Assembly (NCBI GenBank): GCA_024692105.1
Contig: JAILMZ010000027.1
Span: 1 to 8,433, forward strand
DNA: 8,433 nt
From: Saccharofermentans sp.
Lineage (GTDB): Bacteria; Bacillota_A; Clostridia; Saccharofermentanales; Saccharofermentanaceae
Direction of reading: 5' to 3'
Numbering within the stretch: the stretch's first letter is position 1; each line of letters starts with the position of its first letter. A program made the position numbers and the translations under genes. This document shows positions 1 to 6,259 of the stretch, one piece after another. Below the pieces are notes generated by a model. It searched no databases, was not told the DNA's origin, and worked only from the letters and a program-made list of their open reading frames with translations.

Positions 1-1
1 G

Positions 2-379
2 ACGCTCCTGTCCGAGGACATCCAGACCGAGTACGGCACATACACCGACGGCATTCCCATCAGGATCAGCTCCTACGAGGCCTCTTCTTCCACCCTCCTC
101 GAACGCTATAACACTTCCGTCGATAAGGATTACGCGAACTACACTTCTGAAGAACTGATCATGTACAACTCCAACACCAAGATCCTGGATGAGTCCGTGA
201 TCGACGACTTCGAGGCCATGATCGCGAGCTGCGAAGACACTGCATCGCTGGACCCCGCAATCGAGAAAATCGTGTATGAGGAGATCCAGGCGTATTTTGC
301 AGATCAGAAGTCCATTGATGATGTTATCGAGCTGATCAATAACCGCGTCAGTCTGTACATCAGCGAGCGGAACGGGTGA
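2..379 (+). CDS. C-terminal end of an extracellular solute-binding protein (ABC sugar-type), 5'-partial
   Basis: The reading frame is open from the left edge to a TGA at 377-379, giving the last 125 residues of a protein whose start lies outside the window. The tail is acidic and helical, with a segment EIQAYFADQKSIDDVIELI followed by NNRVSLYISE. This pattern (helix, YF..QKS.DDV...I.NR...Y..E) is typical of the extreme C-terminus of family 1 extracellular solute-binding proteins of ABC importers in Clostridia. Such proteins capture a sugar or oligosaccharide outside the membrane and deliver it to a permease. The binding domain core, the lipobox and any permease genes are not visible, so the ligand cannot be inferred. 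No classical terminator with a T-run follows the stop on this strand; the next element is the inverted-repeat region from 424. The family call is from C-terminal pattern recognition only. Confidence 0.7.
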   Translation, partial: TLLSEDIQTEYGTYTDGIPIRISSYEASSSTLLERYNTSVDKDYANYTSEELIMYNSNTKILDESVIDDFEAMIASCEDTASLDPAIEKIVYEEIQAYFADQKSIDDVIELINNRVSLYISERNG

Positions 380-423
380 CGATCAGTTATTGGCATTTTT
401 GGGTGCGGGGGAGCGGGCATCGA

Positions 424-525
424 CTATTTCGTGGCCAGTTACTGCTTTTTCGCCACGGAAAAGTCGACAAAAGGCTTTATTTGCACGAAAACGTGGCCAA
501 AACCGCCACTTTCGCCACGAAATAG
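424..525. repeat. Double hairpin / nested inverted repeat built on CGTGGC...GCCACG
   Basis: The outer arms CTATTTCGTGGC (424-435) and GCCACGAAATAG (514-525) are perfect 12-bp reverse complements. Nested inside, TTTTCGCCACG (447-457) pairs with CGTGGCCAAAA (492-502) with one mismatch. The same motifs also read as two direct copies offset by exactly 62 bp: CGTGGCCA at 430-437 and 492-499, and TTTCGCCACG at 448-457 and 510-519. Each copy can therefore fold by itself, or the two can pair as one long hairpin. It lies between the stop of the solute-binding gene and the tRNA terminator and has no T-run, so it is not a standard rho-independent terminator. It could be an intergenic repeat family member, a structured RNA, or a 3' processing/stability element of the upstream mRNA. 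Confidence 0.7.
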
Positions 526-548
526 ACTACGCCGCTGGGGCAAGGCAT

Positions 549-575
549 AAAAAAAGCACCCTCAAGCAAGGGTGC
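549..575 (-). terminator. Rho-independent terminator after tRNA-Thr (and probably after the glycosyltransferase operon)
   Basis: Read on the minus strand, a perfect 7-bp stem GCACCCT/AGGGTGC (plus-strand arms 556-562 and 569-575) encloses a 6-nt loop and is followed at once by seven T (A-run 549-555 on the plus strand). It begins 11 nt after the CCA end of the tRNA. No other terminator is visible between the minus-strand operon and this point, so it probably ends both transcripts. On the plus strand the hairpin is not followed by T residues, so it is directional. Confidence 0.9.
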
Positions 576-586
576 CCTGCACTTTC

Positions 587-661
587 TGGAGCCAATGGTG
601 GGAATCGAACCCACGACCTATTCATTACGAGTGAATTGCTCTACCCCTGAGCCACATTGGC
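587..661 (-). tRNA. tRNA-Thr, anticodon CGT (reads ACG)
   Basis: The reverse complement folds into a complete 75-nt cloverleaf. The acceptor stem is GCCAATG/CATTGGC, the D arm GCTC/GAGC, the anticodon stem ATTCA/TGAAT with the 7-nt loop CTCGTAA (anticodon CGT), the variable loop 5 nt, and the T arm GTGGG/CCCAC with loop TTCGAAT. The discriminator is U and the CCA end is encoded. All stems pair perfectly, so the gene looks functional. CGT is the anticodon of the threonine isoacceptor dedicated to ACG codons, used fairly often in the neighbouring genes. It has its own strong promoter upstream and a terminator downstream, and lies only 46 nt beyond the stop codon of the membrane glycosyltransferase on the same strand. 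Confidence 0.97.
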
Positions 662-671
662 GTGCCATAAA

Positions 672-700
672 AATATACTCATTCGGCGGTTTATTGTCAA
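672..700 (-). promoter_or_regulatory. Near-consensus sigma-A promoter of tRNA-Thr
   Basis: On the minus strand a perfect -35 box TTGACA (plus 695-700) is followed by exactly 17 nt and a -10 box TATATT (plus 672-677). Transcription would start around 665-666, about five bases before the mature tRNA 5' end at 661, so the 5' leader is very short. The -35 box lies 7 nt beyond the stop codon of the upstream glycosyltransferase, so the promoter fills the whole gap between the two genes. Confidence 0.88.
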
Positions 701-707
701 GCAACGA

Positions 708-2210
708 TCACTCTGCGAGGTAGTGGAAGATGATGAAGTCGTTGTTGTACTCGCACTCGTCGGCATATGCGCAATCGTAGGAGATGCCGTCGCCCTCGAT
801 CTCGATTATGCTGTTCGGGTAGTATACGACCGCAAAGAAGACCTCTTCATCCGCGTAATTCCAGATGTTGGAAGCATCGCCCACATTGCGGATGTTCGTC
901 GGGAACACGTCGAAATCACGTATTACGGTATACGTATCATCATGTATGAAGTGCGCTGCATCTGGGAAGTAATACGAGAAGATACCCATCGAGTACTCGT
1001 GGTTATGCAGGAACACAAGACCTTCCTCGGGTGCGGCAGCATTAAGATCGGCCACCAGTTTCTCGTAGCAGTCGTCGTTACGAATCTTATACATGTGGAT
1101 GCAGTTCATTACGCAGTTGATTCCGCACAGCACGCCCAGCAGGATCAGGATTATCTTCTTTTCAAATGCGATCGAAGCGATCACGGCGATGCCGATCAAA
1201 GCGGCGCCGGAGAAGATGTAGTAATACCTGGGCGCGGGGATCTTGAAGACATCTACGATGACTATCTGGAAGACGATGAGCGGGATGAAGATCTCAGCCC
1301 AGAGCAGCAGGAGGCGCTCTTTGTTGTCGCCGAGCCTGTGCTTTAAGATCATCACGACGAGCGCGATCATCGTAATGCTCAAGACGGCAAAACCGATGAG
1401 GAACAGATCGCCGAAGTCGAATGTTCTGTAAGGCTTGATGAATACGTTAAGGAACGCCGAGATGATGGAAGAATTGTCGGGATCTACCCAGAAATGCTCC
1501 TGCACGTTCTTTGTCTGGCCGAGCAGAACGACGAGCCAGGGAGCATAGGACACCGTGATCACCACTCCGCAAACAAGATACTTGAGTATCTGCTTGAAGT
1601 TCTTCTTTATCAGGCAGTACACGATGCAGATGAGGTAGATGACAAACGCGAAGATCAAAGATACATAGTGCGTATAGACCGCGAGCACCGAGAAGATGCA
1701 GAGGATCACATAGTAGCGCGTCTTGTTCTCAAGCTGCGCGAGCATCGAGTATATGACGACGGCGGTCGAGAAGAAGTATGCGTAGGTAGCGGGCCTGATG
1801 TCTACGGAATACACATAGTTAACAGTCGAGGTAAGGAGCAGGACCGTCGCGACATAAGACGCCTTCTCGCCGAAAAGCTTCTTCACGGGGAACACCGCAA
1901 GGAACATCATTCCCACGAAAGCGAAATACGAGAAGAACCTTAATACCGGCAGGGAATATCCGAAAACGGAAGCAAACAGTTTGAGGGATACCGAGTAGAA
2001 CGGCGGGCTGTAATCCTCGGGGATCAGCTGCCACATCTCAGCAAAGGAATGTTTGATGAGGAAATACTCGTAGACCGAGTCGTATGTGATGTTGTTGTTG
2101 AACAGGGCGAAGGTATAGATGAAGAACATGGCAACGCAGGCGCCCGCGAAGATGATCCACTGCTTAGCCGTGATGCCGCTGTTATCAACCTTAAGCTTAT
2201 TCTTTTCCAT
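708..2210 (-). CDS. GT39-like integral-membrane glycosyltransferase (GT-C fold, polyprenyl-phosphate-sugar dependent)
   Basis: This 500-residue protein has about ten hydrophobic segments between residues 18 and 370, then a hydrophilic, acidic C-terminal domain of about 125 residues. After the first membrane segment comes the acidic loop motif ITYDSVYEY (Asp44), in the position of the catalytic Asp of GT-C enzymes. SPPFYSVSLKLF (68-79), the segment VLRFFSYFAF (89-98), THY (180-182) and APRYYY (326-331) all fit the PMT_2/GT39 group, which transfers a sugar from a polyprenyl-phosphate donor to an acceptor outside the membrane. It is the last gene of the operon. Its start overlaps the end of the reductase gene by 14 nt, with GGCGGAG just upstream of the ATG. 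The adjacent GT2 enzyme is the likely donor maker. The acceptor (wall polymer, glycolipid or protein) cannot be told from sequence. The C-terminal domain was not recognised beyond being probably extracytoplasmic. Confidence 0.88.
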   Translation of the reverse strand: MEKNKLKVDNSGITAKQWIIFAGACVAMFFIYTFALFNNNITYDSVYEYFLIKHSFAEMWQLIPEDYSPPFYSVSLKLFASVFGYSLPVLRFFSYFAFVGMMFLAVFPVKKLFGEKASYVATVLLLTSTVNYVYSVDIRPATYAYFFSTAVVIYSMLAQLENKTRYYVILCIFSVLAVYTHYVSLIFAFVIYLICIVYCLIKKNFKQILKYLVCGVVITVSYAPWLVVLLGQTKNVQEHFWVDPDNSSIISAFLNVFIKPYRTFDFGDLFLIGFAVLSITMIALVVMILKHRLGDNKERLLLLWAEIFIPLIVFQIVIVDVFKIPAPRYYYIFSGAALIGIAVIASIAFEKKIILILLGVLCGINCVMNCIHMYKIRNDDCYEKLVADLNAAAPEEGLVFLHNHEYSMGIFSYYFPDAAHFIHDDTYTVIRDFDVFPTNIRNVGDASNIWNYADEEVFFAVVYYPNSIIEIEGDGISYDCAYADECEYNNDFIIFHYLAE

Positions 2211-3063
2211 ACAACTCCGCCGCGCTCTTCAAGCCTTCAAAGTAACCGTATTTGAGAGACAGACCTCTTCCTGTATACCAGGACATATCTGCCAGTGTAT
2301 CGGGCTCGCCGCCTTCTCTGTCGGGACGCGCACCGAAGACGAGTTCGGATGAAGATCCCGTCTGCTCCTTGAGGAACTCGACGATCTCTCTTATCGAGTG
2401 GTTCTCGCCGGTGCCCACGGGAATGAGATTATAGTGATCTTCAAATGTGATATTGCCCGATACGATGCCGGACAGGATATCGAGAGCATCTTCAACACGG
2501 ATAATGTCACGTTTCTGCGCGCCTGACGTAAGCAGGATCTGCTCGTTGTTATAAAGCTTATTAATGGTGCTCCTAAGGAACCTCGAATCAGGCTCGAAGT
2601 CTCCGCCGTAGAACATCTCGAGCTTAAGGTCGTAGAACTTTATCTCGGATCTTCCGCTGAAGAACCTGCCCAGCTCGGAAAGTTTGGACTTGGTATAGGA
2701 ATATACGTTAAAGTCGTCGGGAAGACCGGTACCGAAAGTAACGAAATTCTCGACTCCGTATCTCATTGCTAGGTTCATGACGCTCAAAGGGAAGATGAGG
2801 TTCGACTGGAACATGTCCTCATAAAGCCTGCTGTTCTGGTTGTATGTGCAGACACCGTTGATGATCCAGTCAATCTTTTCAGTCTTGAGCGTGATCTCGA
2901 TCTGGTCCACGCTGCTTATGATGTACTTGACCGGGAGGTGGCAGATCCTGGACAGGTCGGATGTCTGTCTTACGACGCAGAAAACATCGTGGCCGTCAGC
3001 GACCATCCTCTTAACGATATTACCGCCCAAATAGCCGGTGCTTCCCAGTATGATGATCTTCAT
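2197..3063 (-). CDS. NAD(P)-dependent NDP-sugar reductase/epimerase, CDP-paratose/abequose-synthase-like
   Basis: This 288-residue extended short-chain dehydrogenase begins with the dinucleotide-binding motif GSTGYLGG (residues 7-14; Gly7, Gly10, Gly13). The catalytic pair YTKSK (Tyr123, Lys127) follows a TFGTG segment (109-113) that supplies the usual Ser/Thr. Around 146-190 the pattern LKLEMFYG ... SGAQKRDIIRVED resembles the LKLEHMYG ... QKRDFIYIDD stretch remembered from Salmonella RfbJ/RfbS (abequose/paratose synthases). Those enzymes reduce the 4-keto group of CDP-3,6-dideoxy-4-ketoglucose with NADPH. The adjacent rfbE-type 2-epimerase, whose substrate is CDP-paratose, supports this role. 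The start is a 4-nt ATGA overlap with the GT2 stop, and the ribosome binding site is weak. It is shorter than the ~330-residue sugar dehydratases. Membership of the reductase/epimerase family is firm; the exact substrate is inferred, and another 4-keto sugar is possible. Confidence 0.82.
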   Translation of the reverse strand: MKIIILGSTGYLGGNIVKRMVADGHDVFCVVRQTSDLSRICHLPVKYIISSVDQIEITLKTEKIDWIINGVCTYNQNSRLYEDMFQSNLIFPLSVMNLAMRYGVENFVTFGTGLPDDFNVYSYTKSKLSELGRFFSGRSEIKFYDLKLEMFYGGDFEPDSRFLRSTINKLYNNEQILLTSGAQKRDIIRVEDALDILSGIVSGNITFEDHYNLIPVGTGENHSIREIVEFLKEQTGSSSELVFGARPDREGGEPDTLADMSWYTGRGLSLKYGYFEGLKSAAELYGKE

Positions 3064-3785
3064 TTCTTCTTCGCAGCTCTCTGGATCTTCTTAAGCTTGG
3101 ATATCGTACCGATGTAAGAGAAGATGAACTTCACGAGGTCACGCTTGGACTCGCCGTACATTCTCTTGTTGAATACGATGGGTACTTCCTTGATGTTCAG
3201 TTTGCTTCTTATGTTCATCAGGATCAGGATCTCTTCGACGATATCGAAGTTATCGCACTTGAGGTCCAGGTCCCTAACGAGCTCAGCCTTGTACACTCTG
3301 AAGCTGTCCGATACGTCATAGACATTTAGTCCGAAGAACAGCCTGTAGGTGATGTTCAGGATATAAGACATCCATATGAGGATGAACGGGTTATCGGTCT
3401 TGCCGCCCTTTATGTACCTCGAACCGATGACGAGATCGTAAGAACCTTCGATCATCGTGTTATAGAGCTTTACGACATCTTCGGGGGAGTGCGAACCGTC
3501 GGCGTCCATGATGATGATGTAATCACCCTGTGCCTTGGCAAATATGGTCCTTATGGCGTCACCGTAGAGGTTGCCGCCTTCTCTGTGCATATATTTGACC
3601 TTGACGGGCAAAGACTCTGCAGCATACTTCGCGCAGACTTCTTCCGCGTTGTCCATCTTCTCGATGGTGTCCATCAGGATAATCTCGGATTCCGTTCCAA
3701 TATCACGCAGGCTGCTTACCAGTCTGGGCAGGATTATATCCAGGTTCTCGGCTTCCTTGTAGCAGGGGATGCAGACACTCAGCAT
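3060..3785 (-). CDS. GT2 glycosyltransferase, dolichyl-phosphate-mannose-synthase-like
   Basis: This 241-residue protein opens with LSVCIPCYKEAENL, the usual first strand of a GT-A fold GT2 enzyme. A DAD metal-binding motif lies at 94-96 within IIMDADGSHSPED, followed by GSRYIKGG (121-128), SDSFRVYK (159-166) and an acidic pair in NFDIVEEI (Glu184/Glu185). This order matches the DPM1-like group, which moves a sugar from a nucleotide donor to polyprenyl phosphate on the cytoplasmic face. There is no C-terminal membrane domain; the tail is basic (KLKKIQRAAKKK), which may help membrane contact. One deviation is that the first Asp segment reads LMDTIEKMDN rather than the common VDDGSTD. It overlaps the rfbE stop by 7 nt and the reductase start by 4 nt, suggesting translational coupling. 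A GGGAG lies about 10 nt before the ATG. The sugar transferred is not visible; a dideoxyhexose made by its neighbours is the obvious candidate. Confidence 0.9.
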   Translation of the reverse strand: MLSVCIPCYKEAENLDIILPRLVSSLRDIGTESEIILMDTIEKMDNAEEVCAKYAAESLPVKVKYMHREGGNLYGDAIRTIFAKAQGDYIIIMDADGSHSPEDVVKLYNTMIEGSYDLVIGSRYIKGGKTDNPFILIWMSYILNITYRLFFGLNVYDVSDSFRVYKAELVRDLDLKCDNFDIVEEILILMNIRSKLNIKEVPIVFNKRMYGESKRDLVKFIFSYIGTISKLKKIQRAAKKK

Positions 3786-4804
3786 GATCCGGAATTCTCC
3801 CAGTCGAGCATCCTGCTGATGCCTTCGTCTGCGCTGACCTTCGGCTCCCAGCCGATATCGTTCTTAACACGCGCAATATCCGCCACGAAAACTCTCTGGT
3901 CGGAGATCCTCGGGGGGAGCTGCTCAAACTTCATGGTGATGTCTAACTTGGAATTCAGCACGTCGAAAAGCTCCAGCAGGGACAGTGACTGCGAGATGCC
4001 GCCGCCGATGTTGTACGCCTTGCCGGCCATGACATCGGAATTCTGCGCTGCCGCATAGTAAAGAGCGACCATGTCGTCTGCATAGAGGACGTCCCTGACC
4101 TGCTTACCGTTGCCGGAGATGGTGAAGGGCTTAGCATTGGGATCATTCTTGAGTTCGATCGCCTTCTGGCAGAACCAGCCGATCCAGCCCTGGTCATAAG
4201 TCGAGAACTGTCTTCCGCCGTACATGGAAGAATGTCTGAATACGATGGTCTTGAGACCGAAGATACGGTGATAGTCGAGCATGTACTGATCTGCCGCACC
4301 CTTGGAACATCCGTAAGGTGAATGGAAGTCGAGAGGCACGCTCTCATCAAATCCGTTCGGATACTCGTCGCATGTATATCTCTTCTCGCCCTCGGTATAG
4401 TGATACTGCTCGAGGTCGCCATAAACTTTGTTGGAAGAAGAGAAGATGACCGTCGTCTCGGGAGAGTACTTGCGCACGCCCTCCAGGACATGCATCGTAC
4501 CCATGACGTTGGTCTGGAAATCTTTGTAGGGGTACTCGATGGATGTCGTCATTGCAACCTGTCCTGCGAGCTGGAAGATGGCATCAAAATGATTTGCCGC
4601 GATAACGCGCTCGACATCTTCCTTGTTACGTGTATCACCGTGGATGTAAGTAAATTCGCCTAATGAACGGAGCCATTCGAGATTGTTGTTTGAACCGAAT
4701 CTTGATAAGTTGTCGATTACTGTAATATTGTGTCCGTTCTTAATACCGTATGCAGCAAGGTTGCTGCCCAAAAACCCGCATCCGCCGGTGATAAGGATAT
4801 TCAT
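3779..4804 (-). CDS. rfbE: CDP-paratose 2-epimerase (CDP-tyvelose epimerase, RfbE-type)
   Basis: This 341-residue extended short-chain dehydrogenase has TGGCGFLGSNLA at the start (Gly7, Gly10, Gly13 for NAD binding), LAGQVAMTTSI (79-89), SSSNKVYGDLEQY (122-134) and the catalytic YGCSK (Tyr164, Lys168). These are followed by FRHSSMYGGRQF (189-200), GWIGWFCQKA and ISGNGKQVRDVL. The match to Salmonella RfbE (about 338 residues) as remembered is close along the whole length, including the SDQRVFVADI region near the end, which is much stronger than to generic sugar epimerases. RfbE inverts C2 of CDP-paratose to give CDP-tyvelose, using tightly bound NAD. It is the first gene of the minus-strand operon, 33 nt downstream of an extended -10 box, with GGGGG about 10 nt before the ATG. 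Family is near certain; whether the native substrate is CDP-paratose depends on earlier pathway genes not seen here. Confidence 0.92.
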   Translation of the reverse strand: MNILITGGCGFLGSNLAAYGIKNGHNITVIDNLSRFGSNNNLEWLRSLGEFTYIHGDTRNKEDVERVIAANHFDAIFQLAGQVAMTTSIEYPYKDFQTNVMGTMHVLEGVRKYSPETTVIFSSSNKVYGDLEQYHYTEGEKRYTCDEYPNGFDESVPLDFHSPYGCSKGAADQYMLDYHRIFGLKTIVFRHSSMYGGRQFSTYDQGWIGWFCQKAIELKNDPNAKPFTISGNGKQVRDVLYADDMVALYYAAAQNSDVMAGKAYNIGGGISQSLSLLELFDVLNSKLDITMKFEQLPPRISDQRVFVADIARVKNDIGWEPKVSADEGISRMLDWENSGSC

Positions 4805-4837
4805 CTGATTCTTGCCCCCAAATGATTTATGAAAATA

Positions 4838-4846
4838 ATTATAACA
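4838..4846 (-). promoter_or_regulatory. Extended -10 promoter of the rfbE-led glycosylation operon
   Basis: On the minus strand TGT precedes a perfect TATAAT (plus 4838-4843), which is an extended -10 box. No good -35 box lies 17 nt upstream, as is common for extended -10 promoters. A start near 4831 would give a leader of about 26 nt before the ATG at 4804. Confidence 0.62.
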
Positions 4847-4850
4847 TAAA

Positions 4851-4859
4851 TGATATAAT
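4851..4859 (+). promoter_or_regulatory. Extended -10 promoter of the lipoprotein-led operon
   Basis: TGA followed by a perfect TATAAT (4854-4859) makes an extended -10 box, again without a convincing -35. Transcription would start near 4866, immediately before the AGGAGG, so the leader would be only about 17 nt. It faces away from the minus-strand promoter, and the two -10 boxes are 10 nt apart. Confidence 0.6.
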
Positions 4860-4866
4860 CAAATTC

Positions 4867-4872
4867 AGGAGG
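4867..4872 (+). promoter_or_regulatory. Ribosome binding site AGGAGG that fixes a GTG start
   Basis: A perfect AGGAGG ends 10 nt before GTG at 4883-4885. No ATG in frame lies at a suitable distance, and the GTG immediately precedes the lysine-rich start of a lipoprotein signal peptide, so GTG is the start codon. Confidence 0.85.
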
Positions 4873-4882
4873 TTAAAGGGAA

Positions 4883-6259
4883 GTGTATTCAAAGAAGACG
4901 GCGTTCATTGCGGCTTTTCTCAGCCTTACCTTCATTGCCTCCGGATGCGCCCGGAAAGATGAAGTGTTCCCTGAACTTCCGGGTGAAGCAGAAGCGTCCG
5001 TACCCATATCCGATACGGCGCCGGCTGAGACCGAGACAAAGGCCGTAAAGACCTTAACTGTCGCACTCCCTTACTCTGACGATACGGTCAAGTACCTGTC
5101 GGCCATGTTCTACATGAAGAGATCAGGCACCTGGGACAGTACTTACACGGGAGCCGATATCGATCTTGCCACATTAGACGGCATATCCACTGATTTCGTC
5201 ATAACCAACGCAGAAGTGCCTTCCAAAGGCGCTGACATGGTCAGCATCTCGGGCTGGGATACGGCAGGCGACATGCCGGACGTGTTCCTCGCACAGGACT
5301 GCAAATCAGTCTATGAATCAGGCTACAGCGCTTCTCTTAACGAATACATCGCAGACTCTGCGTATGTGGACACATCTCTCATATACAGCCAGGCACTGCA
5401 GTACGCATCTGAAGACGGCGTGTTCTACGGCATCCCGCACTATTCATCAGCGATAGTCCTTCTCGGCAACAGCGACTATGTGCCTTCGACGGGCGTTCTT
5501 ACGGCCAAGTTCACCACGACCGAACTTCAGGATTACCTCAAAGCCATCTACGACGAGAACGAAGAGGGCGGAGTCGTTCCTTTTGCTTCGGCATACAAGC
5601 TCGCGCCTTACATCGGAGGCTCGTTCGACGGCGATGCGGCATACTCGTTCATGCTCGCCAATGAATACAAGAACAGCAACAATATAGCAGCAGACGCACT
5701 CGACAAGACCATAGGCTACATCGACAGCCTCTATGCACAGGGCCTTGCAGCCAACTACGACGGAAGCGGAGCAGACCCGGTCTTCGGCAGGAGCGCAGCC
5801 GTCTGGCTCGACACATCTGATTCCATCGCGGCATGGTCCGAATACTTCCCGGGCAAACTGTACATCATGCGCCTTCCTTGCTCAGACACGACCAATGCGG
5901 GCGTGCCTTACCTCGAGCCTTACTGCCTCTGCGTGGCAGAGGCATCGGAGGACAAGGAGTTCGCTGCAGAGTTCGCCGAGTTCATCACGTACGACAAGGA
6001 CGCACAGATGCTTATATACCGCGTCGAAGAGATGTCGGGATATCTTCCTGTCATAAGAGACCAGGGCCTCTGGGACGAAGTCTGCGAAGACGAGATCTTC
6101 GGAGACGAAGCTTACGTGTACAGCCAGATAATGGACAATGCGGTCTATTGTCCGGCAGGCTACGACAACAAACTCTATAAGAGTACATACGAATATCTTG
6201 CAGGTTACTTTGGAAGCGGTGAGCAGTTCGATCCGGAGGCATGCTATGGCGGGAATTAA
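4883..6259 (+). CDS. Solute-binding lipoprotein (ABC family 1 type), GTG start
   Basis: This 458-residue protein has a classic lipoprotein signal: a Lys-Lys start, the hydrophobic run TAFIAAFLSLTFIASG and Cys22, the probable lipidated residue. An acidic, Ala/Thr/Glu-rich linker runs to about residue 55, and the mature domain starts at KTLTVALPYSDD. Features of family 1 extracellular solute-binding proteins follow: GDMPDVFLAQDCKSVYESG, then SLNEYIAD, then GVFYGIPHYSSAIVLLGNSD, and a C-terminal helix set with AAEFAEFITYDKDAQ and GYLPVIRDQG. Such proteins sit on the outer face of the membrane and bind sugars or peptides for import. No permease or ATPase gene follows; instead the next gene, a DNA alkyltransferase fusion, overlaps the end by 14 nt. 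It may serve a transporter encoded elsewhere or act as an extracellular sensor. The ligand is unknown. Confidence 0.85.
   Translation: MYSKKTAFIAAFLSLTFIASGCARKDEVFPELPGEAEASVPISDTAPAETETKAVKTLTVALPYSDDTVKYLSAMFYMKRSGTWDSTYTGADIDLATLDGISTDFVITNAEVPSKGADMVSISGWDTAGDMPDVFLAQDCKSVYESGYSASLNEYIADSAYVDTSLIYSQALQYASEDGVFYGIPHYSSAIVLLGNSDYVPSTGVLTAKFTTTELQDYLKAIYDENEEGGVVPFASAYKLAPYIGGSFDGDAAYSFMLANEYKNSNNIAADALDKTIGYIDSLYAQGLAANYDGSGADPVFGRSAAVWLDTSDSIAAWSEYFPGKLYIMRLPCSDTTNAGVPYLEPYCLCVAEASEDKEFAAEFAEFITYDKDAQMLIYRVEEMSGYLPVIRDQGLWDEVCEDEIFGDEAYVYSQIMDNAVYCPAGYDNKLYKSTYEYLAGYFGSGEQFDPEACYGGN
6235..6239 (+). promoter_or_regulatory. Ribosome binding site GGAGG inside the lipoprotein gene
   Basis: GGAGG lies 6 nt before the ATG at 6246 and inside the last codons of the lipoprotein gene. 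It picks 6246 as the start of the alkyltransferase fusion rather than the in-frame ATG at 6138, which would force a 122-nt overlap and has no comparable site. Confidence 0.75.

Noticed and set aside
424..525. CRISPR array or MITE-type transposon for the CGTGGC/GCCACG repeats
   Set aside because: Only two imperfect units, no regular spacers and no cas genes; no flanking target-site duplication was evident around the outer arms.
390..650. 86-residue plus-strand open frame ending in GGNRTHDLFITSELLYP
   Set aside because: The ending is the antisense translation of the tRNA-Thr gene, a well-known spurious protein pattern, and the rest covers the inverted-repeat element. No ribosome binding site supports it.
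657..1346. 229-residue plus-strand open frame opposite the membrane glycosyltransferase
   Set aside because: It is antisense to a gene with clear GT-C features, has a composition rich in Val/Asp/Arg typical of shadow frames, shows no recognisable domain and lacks a convincing ribosome site.
1494..1943. 149-residue plus-strand open frame
   Set aside because: Antisense shadow of the same glycosyltransferase gene; rich in His, Arg, Glu and Asp with no domain pattern.
3489..4058. 189-residue plus-strand open frame
   Set aside because: It runs antisense across the boundary of the GT2 and rfbE genes, both of which have clear conserved motifs.
6138..6245. Upstream in-frame ATG that would add 36 residues to the alkyltransferase fusion
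   Set aside because: It lies deep inside the lipoprotein gene and the added residues look like a frame shadow; the ATG at 6246 has a well-spaced GGAGG.
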